Part shown: positions 51,072 through 61,061 of the stretch, piece by piece | Position numbering within the stretch: the stretch's first letter is position 1 | Layout: every line of letters begins with the position of its first letter | Source of the DNA: CBDFKF01 sp965248765 | GTDB taxonomy: Bacteria > Pseudomonadota > Alphaproteobacteria > VGEJ01 | Direction: 5' to 3' | Assembly: GCA_965248765.1 (NCBI GenBank) | Contig: CBDFKF010000004.1 | Location: 992,001 to 1,056,000, forward strand | Length of the DNA: 64,000 nt | Made by a program: the position numbers and the translations under genes | The notes under the pieces: model-generated | Database searches by the model: none | Told to the model about the DNA's origin: nothing | The model's input: only the letters and a program-made list of their open reading frames with translations

Positions 51072-51281
51072 ATGCCTACTGGTACCGTAAAGTGGTTCAA
51101 CCCGGCCAAGGGTTTTGGCTTCATCGAGCCGGAAGATGGCTCAAAAGATGCTTTCGTTCACATTTCGGCCGTCGAGCGCGCCGGACTGAGTTCGCTTAGC
51201 GAAGGGCAGAAGGTTTCCTATGAGCTTCAGCCCGGACAGAACGGCAAATCTTCTGCCGAAAACCTGTCCATCGTCGATTAG
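51072..51281 (+). CDS. cspA: cold-shock protein
   Basis: 69 residues from ATG 51072 (MPTGTVKWFNPAKGFGFI), with AAAGGAGA placed 7 bases upstream; an upstream in-frame start at 51042 is unlikely. RNP1 (KGFGFI) and RNP2 (AFVHIS) are intact. CspA-type proteins bind single-stranded RNA or DNA as chaperones. The upstream 170 bases after the divergent amidase may contain a long leader, as in other csp genes, but no structure was worked out. Confidence 0.95.
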   Translation: MPTGTVKWFNPAKGFGFIEPEDGSKDAFVHISAVERAGLSSLSEGQKVSYELQPGQNGKSSAENLSIVD

Positions 51282-51773
51282 CCACGCAAGGCATAGCCTC
51301 CGACTCCGGTTGGCGGCAGACGCCTGTTCAATGTGGTTCGAACGCGGTGAGGCATCCGATCGTGAGGTCCTTTGGCCCACCGAGAGACCGGCAACAGTTC
51401 AAAAGCAGACCATCCGGGCCGTGATGTTTGCTGAGTGCCGGCTGATGACACGAAGCGGCCATCACCGATATCTGTGGAGTTCCTGCGGGTGACCAACCTC
51501 GAGATCTAGAGCGCGCCCTTCCTACGACCCGTCAGGGACGATGCCCGTGGGCTTTTCGTCGGTACTGTGGCTGCTGTGGTTGGCCCAATTCCGCGTCCGA
51601 TCGAGTGCGCCCTTTTTCTCGGTCCACAGCCGCGGCGTACCGAGCTCTCCGATCAAGTCGTAGCGCGGGATACCGAAGCTGCAGGACTTGACGACGACCT
51701 CACGTCGAGGACTTGCTTACCTCGAGCCCGGATATCGGTGAGCCACCGACCGGCGGGTCACCGCCGTTGCCCG
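51282..51773. other. intergenic stretch ahead of a PEP-CTERM tail
   Basis: About 490 bases with no supported gene. No clear cspA terminator hairpin with a T-run was found. The far end leads into a PEP-CTERM tail whose body has decayed. Confidence 0.45.
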
Positions 51774-51854
51774 GCATCCCCCGAGCCCACCACCCTCGTC
51801 CTCTTCGGCCTCGCCGGGTTGGGGCTCCCGGCGCGGCGTAGACGCCTGAACTAA
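51774..51854 (+). pseudogene. PEP-CTERM sorting-tail remnant
   Basis: The last 26 codons read SPEPTTLVLFGLAGLGLPARRRRLN and a stop: PEP motif, short hydrophobic helix and Arg cluster. The frame upstream (from 51567) has no signal peptide and looks random, so the body of the protein is lost or frameshifted. Confidence 0.65.
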
Positions 51855-52237
51855 GTAGCTCCCCCCTCCCGAAAGGCCACGAGCTAACGACCGCTCCTGG
51901 CGTAACACGGCCAACGGGGAGCCGCACGAGTTGAGGATTTTCCTGATGCCAATGTTCTGCGTACGTTTTCTGCAAATCTCGAGTGCGGGCAGGGGAACCT
52001 GCTAAGTTCGTCTTCCAGTGTTGTGACGATCACTCAAGGGGCGGGCCGATCCGCTTTGAACGGCCCACACGGGCTCATATCTGGATTATCCGCAGCCCAA
52101 CCGGCACAGAACGTCCGGGGCGATGGCGGGATCAACAAGGGTGCGAGAGGGAATATCATGGCAACATTCCCTGGGACGATGGCGCAAGGCACCTTGGCGC
52201 ATCGTCACGCCGCAACAAGGATCGGCTGGTTCGGCCA
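51855..52237. other. intergenic region before the caspase-like gene
   Basis: About 380 bases with no supported gene. The long upstream frame here lacks a credible start and amino-acid pattern. It probably carries the promoter of the caspase-like gene. Confidence 0.45.
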
Positions 52238-53731
52238 ATGATGATCGCCATGATTCGGCAGCTTGTCATCATCTTGGTCCTGACCACATCGGGAGTATCC
52301 CAGGCGGCGGAGCTAGGCGACTTCGGCGACTATCATGCCCTCGTAATCGGTATTAACGATTATGAGCATCTGCCCAAGCTTAGGACTGCCGTCAGTGACG
52401 CCACCGGGGTCGCCGCGGTTCTGCGCGAACGTTATGGCTTCGATGTCACGTTGCTGCTCAATGCCGACCGCGACAAGATTATCCGTACCCTCGGTCGACT
52501 CCGGAGCGAACTGACCGAAACACAAAACCTGCTTATCTACTACGCCGGACACGGTTTCCTCGACCCGGAGAGCGAGACTGGCTTTTGGCTACCAGCCGAC
52601 GCCGAGGAGGACACTCAAACCGACTGGATCTCCATGTCAACGATTACCGGGACGGTTAAGGCAATGTCGGCCAAGCACGTCATGATCGTAGCCGATTCCT
52701 GTTACTCGGGAACACTCGTGCGCGCCACGCCGGTGCGGATAGAGAGCGGCGGCGACCGGAGCCTCGAGATCAGGCGCCTTGCGCAAAAGCGGTCTCGCAC
52801 AGCGCTGGTCTCGGGCGGGCTTGAGCCTGTCACCGACGGAGGGGGAGATGGATACTCCGTTTTTGCCCGGGCTTTCATAAACGAGCTGCGCCAGAACCAG
52901 GACGTCCTCGACGGCACCGCCCTGTTTCGATCGATCCGCCGCCCGGTCGTGGTTAATGCTGATCAGACGCCGGAGTATTCCGACATTCGCAAAGCTGGTC
53001 ACGAAGGGGGCGATTTCCTCTTTGTCCCCGTGGGTCTGACCCTGCCTGAAGATGGTGCAGTTGAGCGGGAAGCGCCTGAGGCTGCGGACACCGACGAGCT
53101 TGAGCTCGCCTTCTGGAAGGCGATTGTCGATACCACCGACGCAGACGCTTTCCATGCCTATTTGAAGCAGTACCCCGATGGCACCTTCGCTGTACTCGCC
53201 CGGCGCAAGCTCAAGACGCTGCGGGGGGCGGACGGTTCGCAGGAAGGTGCTGACGAAGGCCCTACCGCGATCGATCTTGCCTTTTGGATGTCGATCAAAG
53301 ACAGCGACGACCCCGATGACTTCCAAACATACCTTGAGACCTTTCCAAATGGGGCTTTTGCCGGACGCGCCCGTGAGCGGATTAGCGAGCTTCAGTCGGG
53401 CGGAAACGAGGTTGCGGCGCTGACCTCGATCGGCCGTTTCGATGGGACCTGGGTGGGCAAGGGTACCCTCACGAGCGGCGAGACGCTGTGTCCTTACCCG
53501 CAGAAAATCGTCGTGAAAATCGTTGGCAACGAGCTAGAGGCCCAAAGACGAAGAAAAGGGAAAACCTATAAGATCAGCGCCCAGATCGATGCCTTCGGCA
53601 ACCTCAAAGGATCTGTCACCGGCGGCATGGCTCACGCCGCCATCGTAGGAACCTACGAGGACGACAGGATCACCGGTACCGCGGAACAGCTTCCGTGCCG
53701 CTGGTCATTCGAGCTGGCAAAGGAACAGTGA
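52238..53731 (+). CDS. exported caspase-like (peptidase C14) protein with two repeats
   Basis: 497 residues from ATG 52238 (MMIAMIRQLVIILVLTTSGVSQA, signal peptide). Residues about 30-265 are a caspase fold: YHALVIGINDYEHLPKLRTAVSDA, YYAGHGF with catalytic H105 and VADSCYSGT with C155. Residues 288-328 and 346-385 are two copies of a repeat (LAFW-x-x-I-x-D-x-x-D-x-x-x-F-x-x-YL-x-x-x-P-x-G-x-FA-x-x-AR). The last about 100 residues form a beta-rich domain (FDGTWVGKGTLTSGETLCPYPQKIVVKI) probably binding something outside the cytoplasm. Peptidase with possible signalling role; target unknown. Confidence 0.86.
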   Translation: MMIAMIRQLVIILVLTTSGVSQAAELGDFGDYHALVIGINDYEHLPKLRTAVSDATGVAAVLRERYGFDVTLLLNADRDKIIRTLGRLRSELTETQNLLIYYAGHGFLDPESETGFWLPADAEEDTQTDWISMSTITGTVKAMSAKHVMIVADSCYSGTLVRATPVRIESGGDRSLEIRRLAQKRSRTALVSGGLEPVTDGGGDGYSVFARAFINELRQNQDVLDGTALFRSIRRPVVVNADQTPEYSDIRKAGHEGGDFLFVPVGLTLPEDGAVEREAPEAADTDELELAFWKAIVDTTDADAFHAYLKQYPDGTFAVLARRKLKTLRGADGSQEGADEGPTAIDLAFWMSIKDSDDPDDFQTYLETFPNGAFAGRARERISELQSGGNEVAALTSIGRFDGTWVGKGTLTSGETLCPYPQKIVVKIVGNELEAQRRRKGKTYKISAQIDAFGNLKGSVTGGMAHAAIVGTYEDDRITGTAEQLPCRWSFELAKEQ

Positions 53732-53815
53732 GCTTGTGTCTACGTCGGGGCTTTGGAACGCACGAGGTCCGCATTTCCTCCCAAAGCGACGTGATCATCG
53801 GCTTCGCTGCCACAT

Positions 53816-55657
<1,842 letters not shown>

Positions 55658-55975
55658 GAATCACGAGGCGCGCGGTTGGCGGGATGCGGAACGCCGGGCG
55701 CGATAGCGTGCCCGGCGTTAGCAGCGCGGCATTATCCCGCCTCACGGGTGTTCTTGGCCACCATATTGGCCCCCGCCTCGGGCAAACCGGAGCCGGCGAT
55801 CGCTCGGCCGGTGTTATGTTTCGCCCTCGGCCGACCCCGATCCAGCGAGCGAACATGCTCATCGTCGATCAGGAAGCCGACAACTCGGTCGTCGGAGACG
55901 ACGCACCTTGATCATGCATGAGCAGATTGCGCCGGCTGACAAGCCGGGCGATGACGGCGGATTGAGAGAGCAAGT
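55658..55975. other. intergenic region between divergent typA and MFS genes
   Basis: About 320 bases that should hold both promoters. No additional gene or structured element was recognised. Confidence 0.5.
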
Positions 55976-57190
55976 TTGAACGCGCGCACGCGTGCCCCCG
56001 CAAGTCTGGTCGGGGCCGCCTTTCTGATGATGATGTCCTCGGGCTTCGGGCAGACCTACTTCATCGCCATCTTCGCGCCGTGGCTGAAGGGCGATCTGGG
56101 GCTGAGCGACGGCAGCTTCGGCGGTTTCTACACCCTGGCCAACCTGGCGAGCGCCTGCGTTGTGATGTGGGCGGGCAGGTTCGCCGACCACTTCCGCATC
56201 CGCTGGCTCGCGGTCGCCACGCTGGTCTGCCTCGCCGCGGCGTGCGCGGCGATGGCCAGCATCCCGGCTGCCTGGTTGCTGTTGCCGATATTCTTTGGTT
56301 TGCGCCTGTTCGGACAGGGCTCCTTGGTGCACCTCGCGCTGACCGGGGTCGGCCGCTGGTATGCACGCCGCCGCGGTCGCATGATGTCGCTCGCCGTGCT
56401 CGGCCATCCAACCGGCGAGGCGGTGATGCCGATCACCGCCGTGGCACTGATCTCGATCGTCGGTTGGCGTCAGGCCTGGCTGATCGCGGCGGCGGCTCTC
56501 TGTCTGATTTCCGTGCCCCTGGTCTTGTTCCTTCTACGCAACGAGCCGGCCCACGACCAGACCGCCGACACGGGCGACAACCCGGTGGCGCCACGACGCG
56601 AATGGACGCGGGCGGAGGTTTTGCGCACGCCGGCCTTCTTCGCCGTGCTCTTAGGGATCGTCGCGCCTGCCTTCACCATGACCGCAGTCTTCTTCCACCA
56701 AGCCTATCTGGTGGAGACGAAGGGCTGGACGCTCGCCTGGTTCGTCGGCTGGCTCCCCGTCTTCGCCGGTACGAGCGTTCTGACGGCGCTCCTGACCGGC
56801 TGGCTGGTCGATCGCTTCCACGCCCGTCAACTGCTGCCGCTGTTCCTGTTGCCCATGGCCGCGGGCCTGCTGGTGCTCGCGCTTATCCGCTCGCCCTATG
56901 CCGTTCCTGTTTTCATGGTGCTTGGCGCGCTTACCACCGGCAGCGCCTCGACCCTGCTCGGCGCCTTGTGGGCGGAGCTGTTCGGCACGCGCCATCTGGG
57001 TGCCATCCGCTCGGTCGCGTTTGGGACACAGGTGTTCGTCTCCGCCTTGGCTCCCGGACTGATCGGTATCCTGCTTGATCTCGGCTTTCGCCTTGAGCAC
57101 CAATACCTGGCCATGGTGGCCTACGCGATTGCGGCCTCGCTCTGGCTGAAACTGCTGGTGCCACGCCTGCATCGCCTGGCGCGGGCGTAG
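55976..57190 (+). CDS. MFS transporter
   Basis: 404 residues from TTG 55976 (a purine-rich GAGAGAGCAAG precedes it). Twelve hydrophobic helices are visible in two six-helix halves separated by a polar loop at about 175-205 (DQTADTGDNPVAPRREWTRAEV). The G-x-x-x-D-R-x-G-like loop is weak (GRFADHF). It resembles oxalate/formate-antiporter-type members of the major facilitator superfamily. Substrate unknown. The dksA-like gene begins 5 bp after its stop. Confidence 0.85.
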   Translation: MNARTRAPASLVGAAFLMMMSSGFGQTYFIAIFAPWLKGDLGLSDGSFGGFYTLANLASACVVMWAGRFADHFRIRWLAVATLVCLAAACAAMASIPAAWLLLPIFFGLRLFGQGSLVHLALTGVGRWYARRRGRMMSLAVLGHPTGEAVMPITAVALISIVGWRQAWLIAAAALCLISVPLVLFLLRNEPAHDQTADTGDNPVAPRREWTRAEVLRTPAFFAVLLGIVAPAFTMTAVFFHQAYLVETKGWTLAWFVGWLPVFAGTSVLTALLTGWLVDRFHARQLLPLFLLPMAAGLLVLALIRSPYAVPVFMVLGALTTGSASTLLGALWAELFGTRHLGAIRSVAFGTQVFVSALAPGLIGILLDLGFRLEHQYLAMVAYAIAASLWLKLLVPRLHRLARA

Positions 57191-57195
57191 GACGC

Positions 57196-57585
57196 GTGAT
57201 TCAATCCATGCATTGGCTGAAGGAGACGGTCGTGACCGATGCGCCATTCGACCTCGACGGGCTTCGCGCCTCGCTGGTCGCCCGGCTGGAGGTTCTCCAC
57301 GCCGCCAGCGGGAGAACGGCGGGCGAGCGCCGTCCTGTCGAGCTCGATCAGGCGGCCGTTGGCCGCCTTTCCCGCATGGATGCCATGCAAGTGCAGGCCA
57401 TGGCCCAAGCCGGAGAGCGCCGACGCAGCCAGGAGATCGAGCGCGTCAAGGCCACCCTCGGACGGATCGACGACGGCGATTACGGCTATTGCGCCACCTG
57501 TGGCGAAGAGATCTCACCGAAGCGCCTGGCGATCGATTCCACCACGGCGACGTGTATAGGCTGCGCCTCGCGCGTCAACCCATAA
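57196..57585 (+). CDS. DksA/TraR-type zinc-finger protein
   Basis: 129 residues from GTG 57196. A coiled-coil-like helical part (about 20-90) precedes a four-Cys zinc finger: C99-x2-C102 and C120-x2-C123 (YCATCGEEI…CIGC). DksA-family proteins bind RNA polymerase in its secondary channel. The finger is shorter-spaced than full DksA, and the tip D-x-x-D-A is partly seen as RMDAMQ. It follows the MFS gene by 5 bp, so is expressed with it. Confidence 0.82.
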   Translation: MIQSMHWLKETVVTDAPFDLDGLRASLVARLEVLHAASGRTAGERRPVELDQAAVGRLSRMDAMQVQAMAQAGERRRSQEIERVKATLGRIDDGDYGYCATCGEEISPKRLAIDSTTATCIGCASRVNP

Positions 57586-57704
57586 GCCTCAAAGGCGCGT
57601 TGGAGATAGCCTCGCAAGCACTTCCCCAATCGGCCGAACCGACCGCACATCCCTATGAAGGAGCGCTCGTACGTCTGTTTGTCGGCGCGACGTTGGCTCC
57701 GCGG

Positions 57705-58169
57705 TTAGGCAACCTCTTCCGTGACAACACTGCCCTCGACGTACGCCTTGAACTCCTGCTGAACGCCCCTGACGGTCTTTCCCATTTTAGGGCCGAGCAT
57801 GAGCTTCTCAATCAACATGCCGATGGGCCAGTATCGGGTTTGCATGTCGATCGTCGTAGTGGCGCTGGTTCGGTTGGCGCCCAGACGTTCGAGCCGCCAT
57901 CCGCCACTTGCTTCTTTGACAATGGCCGGGAGTCCTTCGAGTGACAATCTGAAGCTTTCGTTCTCCTTCCACTCGAGAACGTTCTCGACAAGCGTGCCGA
58001 AGCCCTTCACGTCACATGTGCGGCCGGCACCAAGTCCCCGCTGAGCATCGGTGTGATAGTGGGATTCGTTTACTGTCACCGACCAGTTCTGAATATCGGT
58101 CAGATTGCTGATCTTGCTCCAGACAAACTCGACCGGGGCGTCGATTTCGATAGCGCCTTGTACCTGCAT
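57705..58169 (-). CDS. SRPBCC-fold protein
   Basis: 154 residues from ATG 58169; AGGAGG lies 6 bases ahead of it (an adjacent ATG at 58172 has too short a gap). The pattern VQGAIEIDAPVEFVWSKISNLTDIQNWSV, then GAGRTCDVKGFGTLVENVLEW and a long C-terminal helix is that of polyketide-cyclase/START-type SRPBCC proteins, which bind hydrophobic ligands. It lies 17 bp after tetR on the same strand, so the pair is one operon and the ligand may be the inducer. Enzyme role not clear. Confidence 0.76.
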   Translation of the reverse strand: MQVQGAIEIDAPVEFVWSKISNLTDIQNWSVTVNESHYHTDAQRGLGAGRTCDVKGFGTLVENVLEWKENESFRLSLEGLPAIVKEASGGWRLERLGANRTSATTTIDMQTRYWPIGMLIEKLMLGPKMGKTVRGVQQEFKAYVEGSVVTEEVA

Positions 58170-58186
58170 CATGATCCTCCTGTAAG

Positions 58187-58828
58187 TTATGGAGCGCGCT
58201 CATCCCGTGCGTTGATGCCGTCGAAAACAATCCCAAGCGTTGCTCGCACCCAGTGCGCGCGATACTTGGAGTCGAGCGTTGATGCGTTGAAGAAGATCTC
58301 GTGTGCGTCGACGAAGCGCGCCTGATTGACCAACCGGTCTACTAGAAGGCCAGCCACGATGTAGGGATCAGCGTCGGCGCGGACAAATCCAAGGTCCATC
58401 GCCCGCTTGATGAAGTCCGCGATCGCAAAGTTGGTCTTGACCATCTCGCCGATGACGCCGTCATCGCCGTGAGGAAGCAGCTGCTCGAACTCGCGAAACA
58501 TGATGAGTATCGTCTGGCGATTTTCGATATAGGCGTCGAGAAGCTGTTCGAAGAATAGCTCCAGGCGAATTACGAACTCTTGCTGCGATTTCGGATCCGC
58601 CGATAGCACCGCCTTTGCGTGCTCGAGCTGCAACGACGCGAAGCTGTCGAGAATGTGTCGATAGAGCTGCTCTTTGGATCCGAAGTGGTATGTGATCGCG
58701 TTCGCGCTAACGCCTGCGCGTGAACAGATCTCTCGCACAGACGCTCCCCGAAACCCGTACTGGCTGAACGCCGCAGCGGCGGCTTCAACGATGGATTGGC
58801 GGGTGCCGATGGATCGAATTTGTGACAT
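58187..58828 (-). CDS. TetR/AcrR-family regulator
   Basis: 213 residues from ATG 58828 (MSQIRSIGTRQSIVEAAAAAFSQYGFRGASVREICSRAGVSANAITYHFGSKEQLYRHIL, given in blocks: HTH at about 25-50). The C-terminal ligand domain is helical (LELFFEQLLDAYIENRQTILIMFREFEQLL). A longer frame from 58849 adds seven residues without support. A dyad TGTAAT-AA-ATTACA lies 2 bases upstream of the ATG, so autorepression is likely. It is followed by the SRPBCC gene. Confidence 0.9.
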   Translation of the reverse strand: MSQIRSIGTRQSIVEAAAAAFSQYGFRGASVREICSRAGVSANAITYHFGSKEQLYRHILDSFASLQLEHAKAVLSADPKSQQEFVIRLELFFEQLLDAYIENRQTILIMFREFEQLLPHGDDGVIGEMVKTNFAIADFIKRAMDLGFVRADADPYIVAGLLVDRLVNQARFVDAHEIFFNASTLDSKYRAHWVRATLGIVFDGINARDERAP

Positions 58829-58829
58829 A

Positions 58830-58843
58830 TGTAATAAATTACA
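58830..58843. promoter_or_regulatory. probable TetR operator
   Basis: TGTAATAAATTACA has 6-bp inverted arms (TGTAAT/ATTACA) around AA, immediately before the tetR start codon. Position and symmetry fit an autoregulatory site. The AT-rich surroundings probably include the promoter. Confidence 0.6.
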
Positions 58844-59050
58844 GTACAAATATCACCTGTCAAGATGGAGCTTTTCGCTCCATCATTTTTGTGAAGCCAG
58901 CGCGCGACGTCTTTTGTCCGCAGGAGAGGAGCGATCAAGACAAGCTCAGGGAGCAGCTGACCGTCGATGATGACTTGCGTACGACCTACGAACGCCCAAA
59001 GAACGTTCAGTGTTGGCTAGGTCCGGCCGTTCCCGGCATGCTCACGAGCC

Positions 59051-59413
59051 ATGGAATTTTCACTGTTTGACGTGCGGAACTACCCCACCGTGGAGGTGAG
59101 GAAGGGCTACGCCGAGTGGGTCAATTCCTACGAAAGCACCGTACCCGACGAAATGGATCTGCCCTTGCTCCGAGGCGTTCGGACGGTTGCTTGGCGGACC
59201 ATCCGGCGTGCGGCGGATCTGGCTTGCGGGACCGGACGCACCGGCTGTTGGCTGAGACAACAGGGTGTTGGGCAGATCGACGGGCTCGACCTGACACCTG
59301 AGATGCTTGCAGTAGCAAAGGGGAGGGGCGTCTACGATCGTCTGATTGTTGCCGACATGCGCGCGACACCGCTCGCGGACACCACCTACGACCTGGCGAT
59401 GGAAGTGTTGGCG
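59051..59413 (+). pseudogene. class I SAM-methyltransferase N-terminal fragment, cut by an IS3 element
   Basis: From ATG 59051 about 121 residues are left: SLFDVRNYPTVEVRKGYAEWVNSYESTV, then RRAADLACGTGRTGCWLRQQGV (SAM motif I), DGLDLTPEMLAVAKGRG and PLADTTYDLAMEVLA. The frame meets the IS3 left end at 59414, so the C-terminal half is lost. Its continuation is not found after the right end of the IS. Confidence 0.75.
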
Positions 59414-59467
59414 TGGAGTTCCCCCGGTTTGATGGACACTTTTTGACTGAGAGAGGAGAGTGTCCCG

Positions 59468-59777
59468 ATGCCGAGAACGAGGAACCGGTACCCCGCGGAA
59501 TTCAGGGATCAGATCGTAGCGTTGTCCCGGACCGGAGGTAGCGTGGAAGATGGCCAGGGAGTTCGAGCCGTGCGCGGCGACGATCCATGGCTGGATCAAG
59601 CAGGCTGAACGCGATGGCGGCGGCCGCATCGACGGTCTTAGCAGCGACGAGCGCGAAGAGCTACGTCGGCTTCGCCGGGAGAACCGCCAGCTTCGTCAGG
59701 AGAGAGATATCCTGGCAAAGGCCGCAGCCTGGTTCGCTCAGAGCGACGTGACGTCGTCTCGGTCTTCGAGTTCATGA
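59468..59777 (+). pseudogene. IS3 orfA with a frameshift
   Basis: From ATG 59468: MPRTRNRYPAEFRDQIVALSRTGG (HTH start). A slip near 59545 changes the frame to AREFEPCAATIHGWIKQAERDGG, then LRRLRRENRQLRQERDILAKAAAWFA, the leucine-zipper part. A one-base change would restore it. It ends at 59777, overlapping orfB in the usual IS3 layout. Confidence 0.85.
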
Positions 59778-60626
59778 CGGCGAACCAGGCCATGTTCCCG
59801 CTGGCAACGATGTGCAAATCGTTCGGCGTCTCCCGCGCCGGATATTATGCGTGGCTCCGGCGTGAGCCGAGCGCCCGTTGCCGCGCCGATGTGGAGTTGA
59901 GCGTTCGCATCAAGGCGATCCACAAGGCTTCGAAAGAGACCTATGGGGCTCCGCGCATCCACGCCGAACTCCTCGATGAAGGGATCCGGCTGGGCCGCAA
60001 GCGCGTGGAGCGGTTGATGAAAGCGGCCGGTATTGTCGGTGTTAGCCGCCCGCACGACCTTCCGAGACGAGCGGGTTCGTCCCGCCAGCGACCTGGTTGA
60101 CCGGAACTTCCATGCCGATGAACCGAACTGGCTCTGGGTCGCCGACATCACCTACGTGCCGACTTGGGCCGGGTTCCTGTACCTCGCCGTGGTACTGGAT
60201 GCCTTCTCACGGCGGATCGTCGGCTGGGCGATGGGCCACGATCTGAAAACCCAGCTCGTGCTCGATGCCCTCAACATGGCGCTGACGCAGCGGCGTCCCG
60301 TCGGCGTGATCCATCACTCCGACCAGGGGTCGCAGTACACCTCGATCGCCTTCGGCCTGCGTTGCAAGGAAGCCGGTGTGCGGCCATCAATGGGCTCGGT
60401 TGGCGATGCCTACGACAATGCAATGTGCGAGAGTTTCTTCGCCACCCTCGAATGCGAGTTGCTCGACCGGCGGAAGTTCCGGACCAAGGCGGAGGCCCGC
60501 ATGGCCGTCTTCCAGTTCATCGAGGGCTGGTACAATCCGGGGCGGCGGCATTCCGCGCTCGGATACAAGTCGCCCGTCAACTACGAGAGACAAGCCCGTG
60601 AGCAGCTGGAGTCTGTAAGCCCGTAA
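59774..60626 (+). pseudogene. IS3 orfB (DDE transposase) with a frameshift
   Basis: First part: MFPLATMCKSFGVSRAGYYAWLRREP, SKETYGAPRIHAELLDEGIRLGRKRVERLMKAAGI. After a slip near 60050: FHADEPNWLWVADITYVPTWAGFLYLAVVLDAFSRRIVGW (first Asp), GVIHHSDQGSQYTS (second Asp) and CESFFATLECELLDRRKF (Glu). The DDE motifs are intact but lie in a different frame from the N-terminus. Confidence 0.9.
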
Positions 60627-60652
60627 CTGTCCACAAAACCGGGGGAACTCCA

Positions 60653-60960
60653 TAGTATGCCACTAACGCCGCCATTTCATTCGCAGAGCGAGGCTTCTTC
60701 TTGTTTTTCAGGTCCTTTATGTGAAGTGGCGCAGCATCATGCGCTGGCGGTGACACTTCAACTTGTGCGGCGCCCGGCGCAAAGCCAGTGGCCACTACCG
60801 AGGTGCCTGAAGGAGCAACCGGTTGCGGTGGGTCCAAGGCAATCTCAAGGCGCTTAAGCACGTACTCGAGAACGCTTCGACGAGCCTCCGGCGACAAGGG
60901 CTCAAGTGCACGAAGTAGCTCCTTTATTGCCCCAATTTCTTGGTCTATCTGGTCTGTCAC
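60653..60960 (-). pseudogene. uncharacterised gene, N-terminal part, cut by the IS3 element
   Basis: From ATG 60960 the frame gives MTDQIDQEIGAIKELLRALEPLSPEARRSVLEYVLKRLEIAL in blocks, a helical part, then a Pro/Ala linker and LKNKKKPRSANEMAALVAY before it enters the IS right end at 60652. The rest is missing. I do not know the family. The similarity of the end to an RSAxxMxALVAYY motif hints that more sequence originally followed. Confidence 0.6.
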
Positions 60961-61061
60961 ATCCGGCCTCCGTAGGAGTTACGCGAGGTGTTGCGGCCGT
61001 TGTTGCGGCCGTGTCTGCAGCTTGGGCGTCCGGGCCGGGAAGTACAGCGCGCCGCCTGTGA

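Larger units (their letters stand above)
59414..60652 (+). mobile_element. IS3-family insertion sequence
   Basis: Imperfect terminal repeats TGGAGTTCCCCCGGTTT (59414) and the reverse of it at 60652 (AACCGGGGGAACTCCA), together 25 bases each side. Length 1239 bp with orfA and orfB. The three bases outside (GCG left, TAG right) do not match, so the expected target duplication is missing. Confidence 0.92.

Noticed and set aside
51983..52237. An N-terminal extension of the caspase-like protein
   Set aside because: It would bury the signal peptide at residue 86 onwards and has no domain-like pattern.
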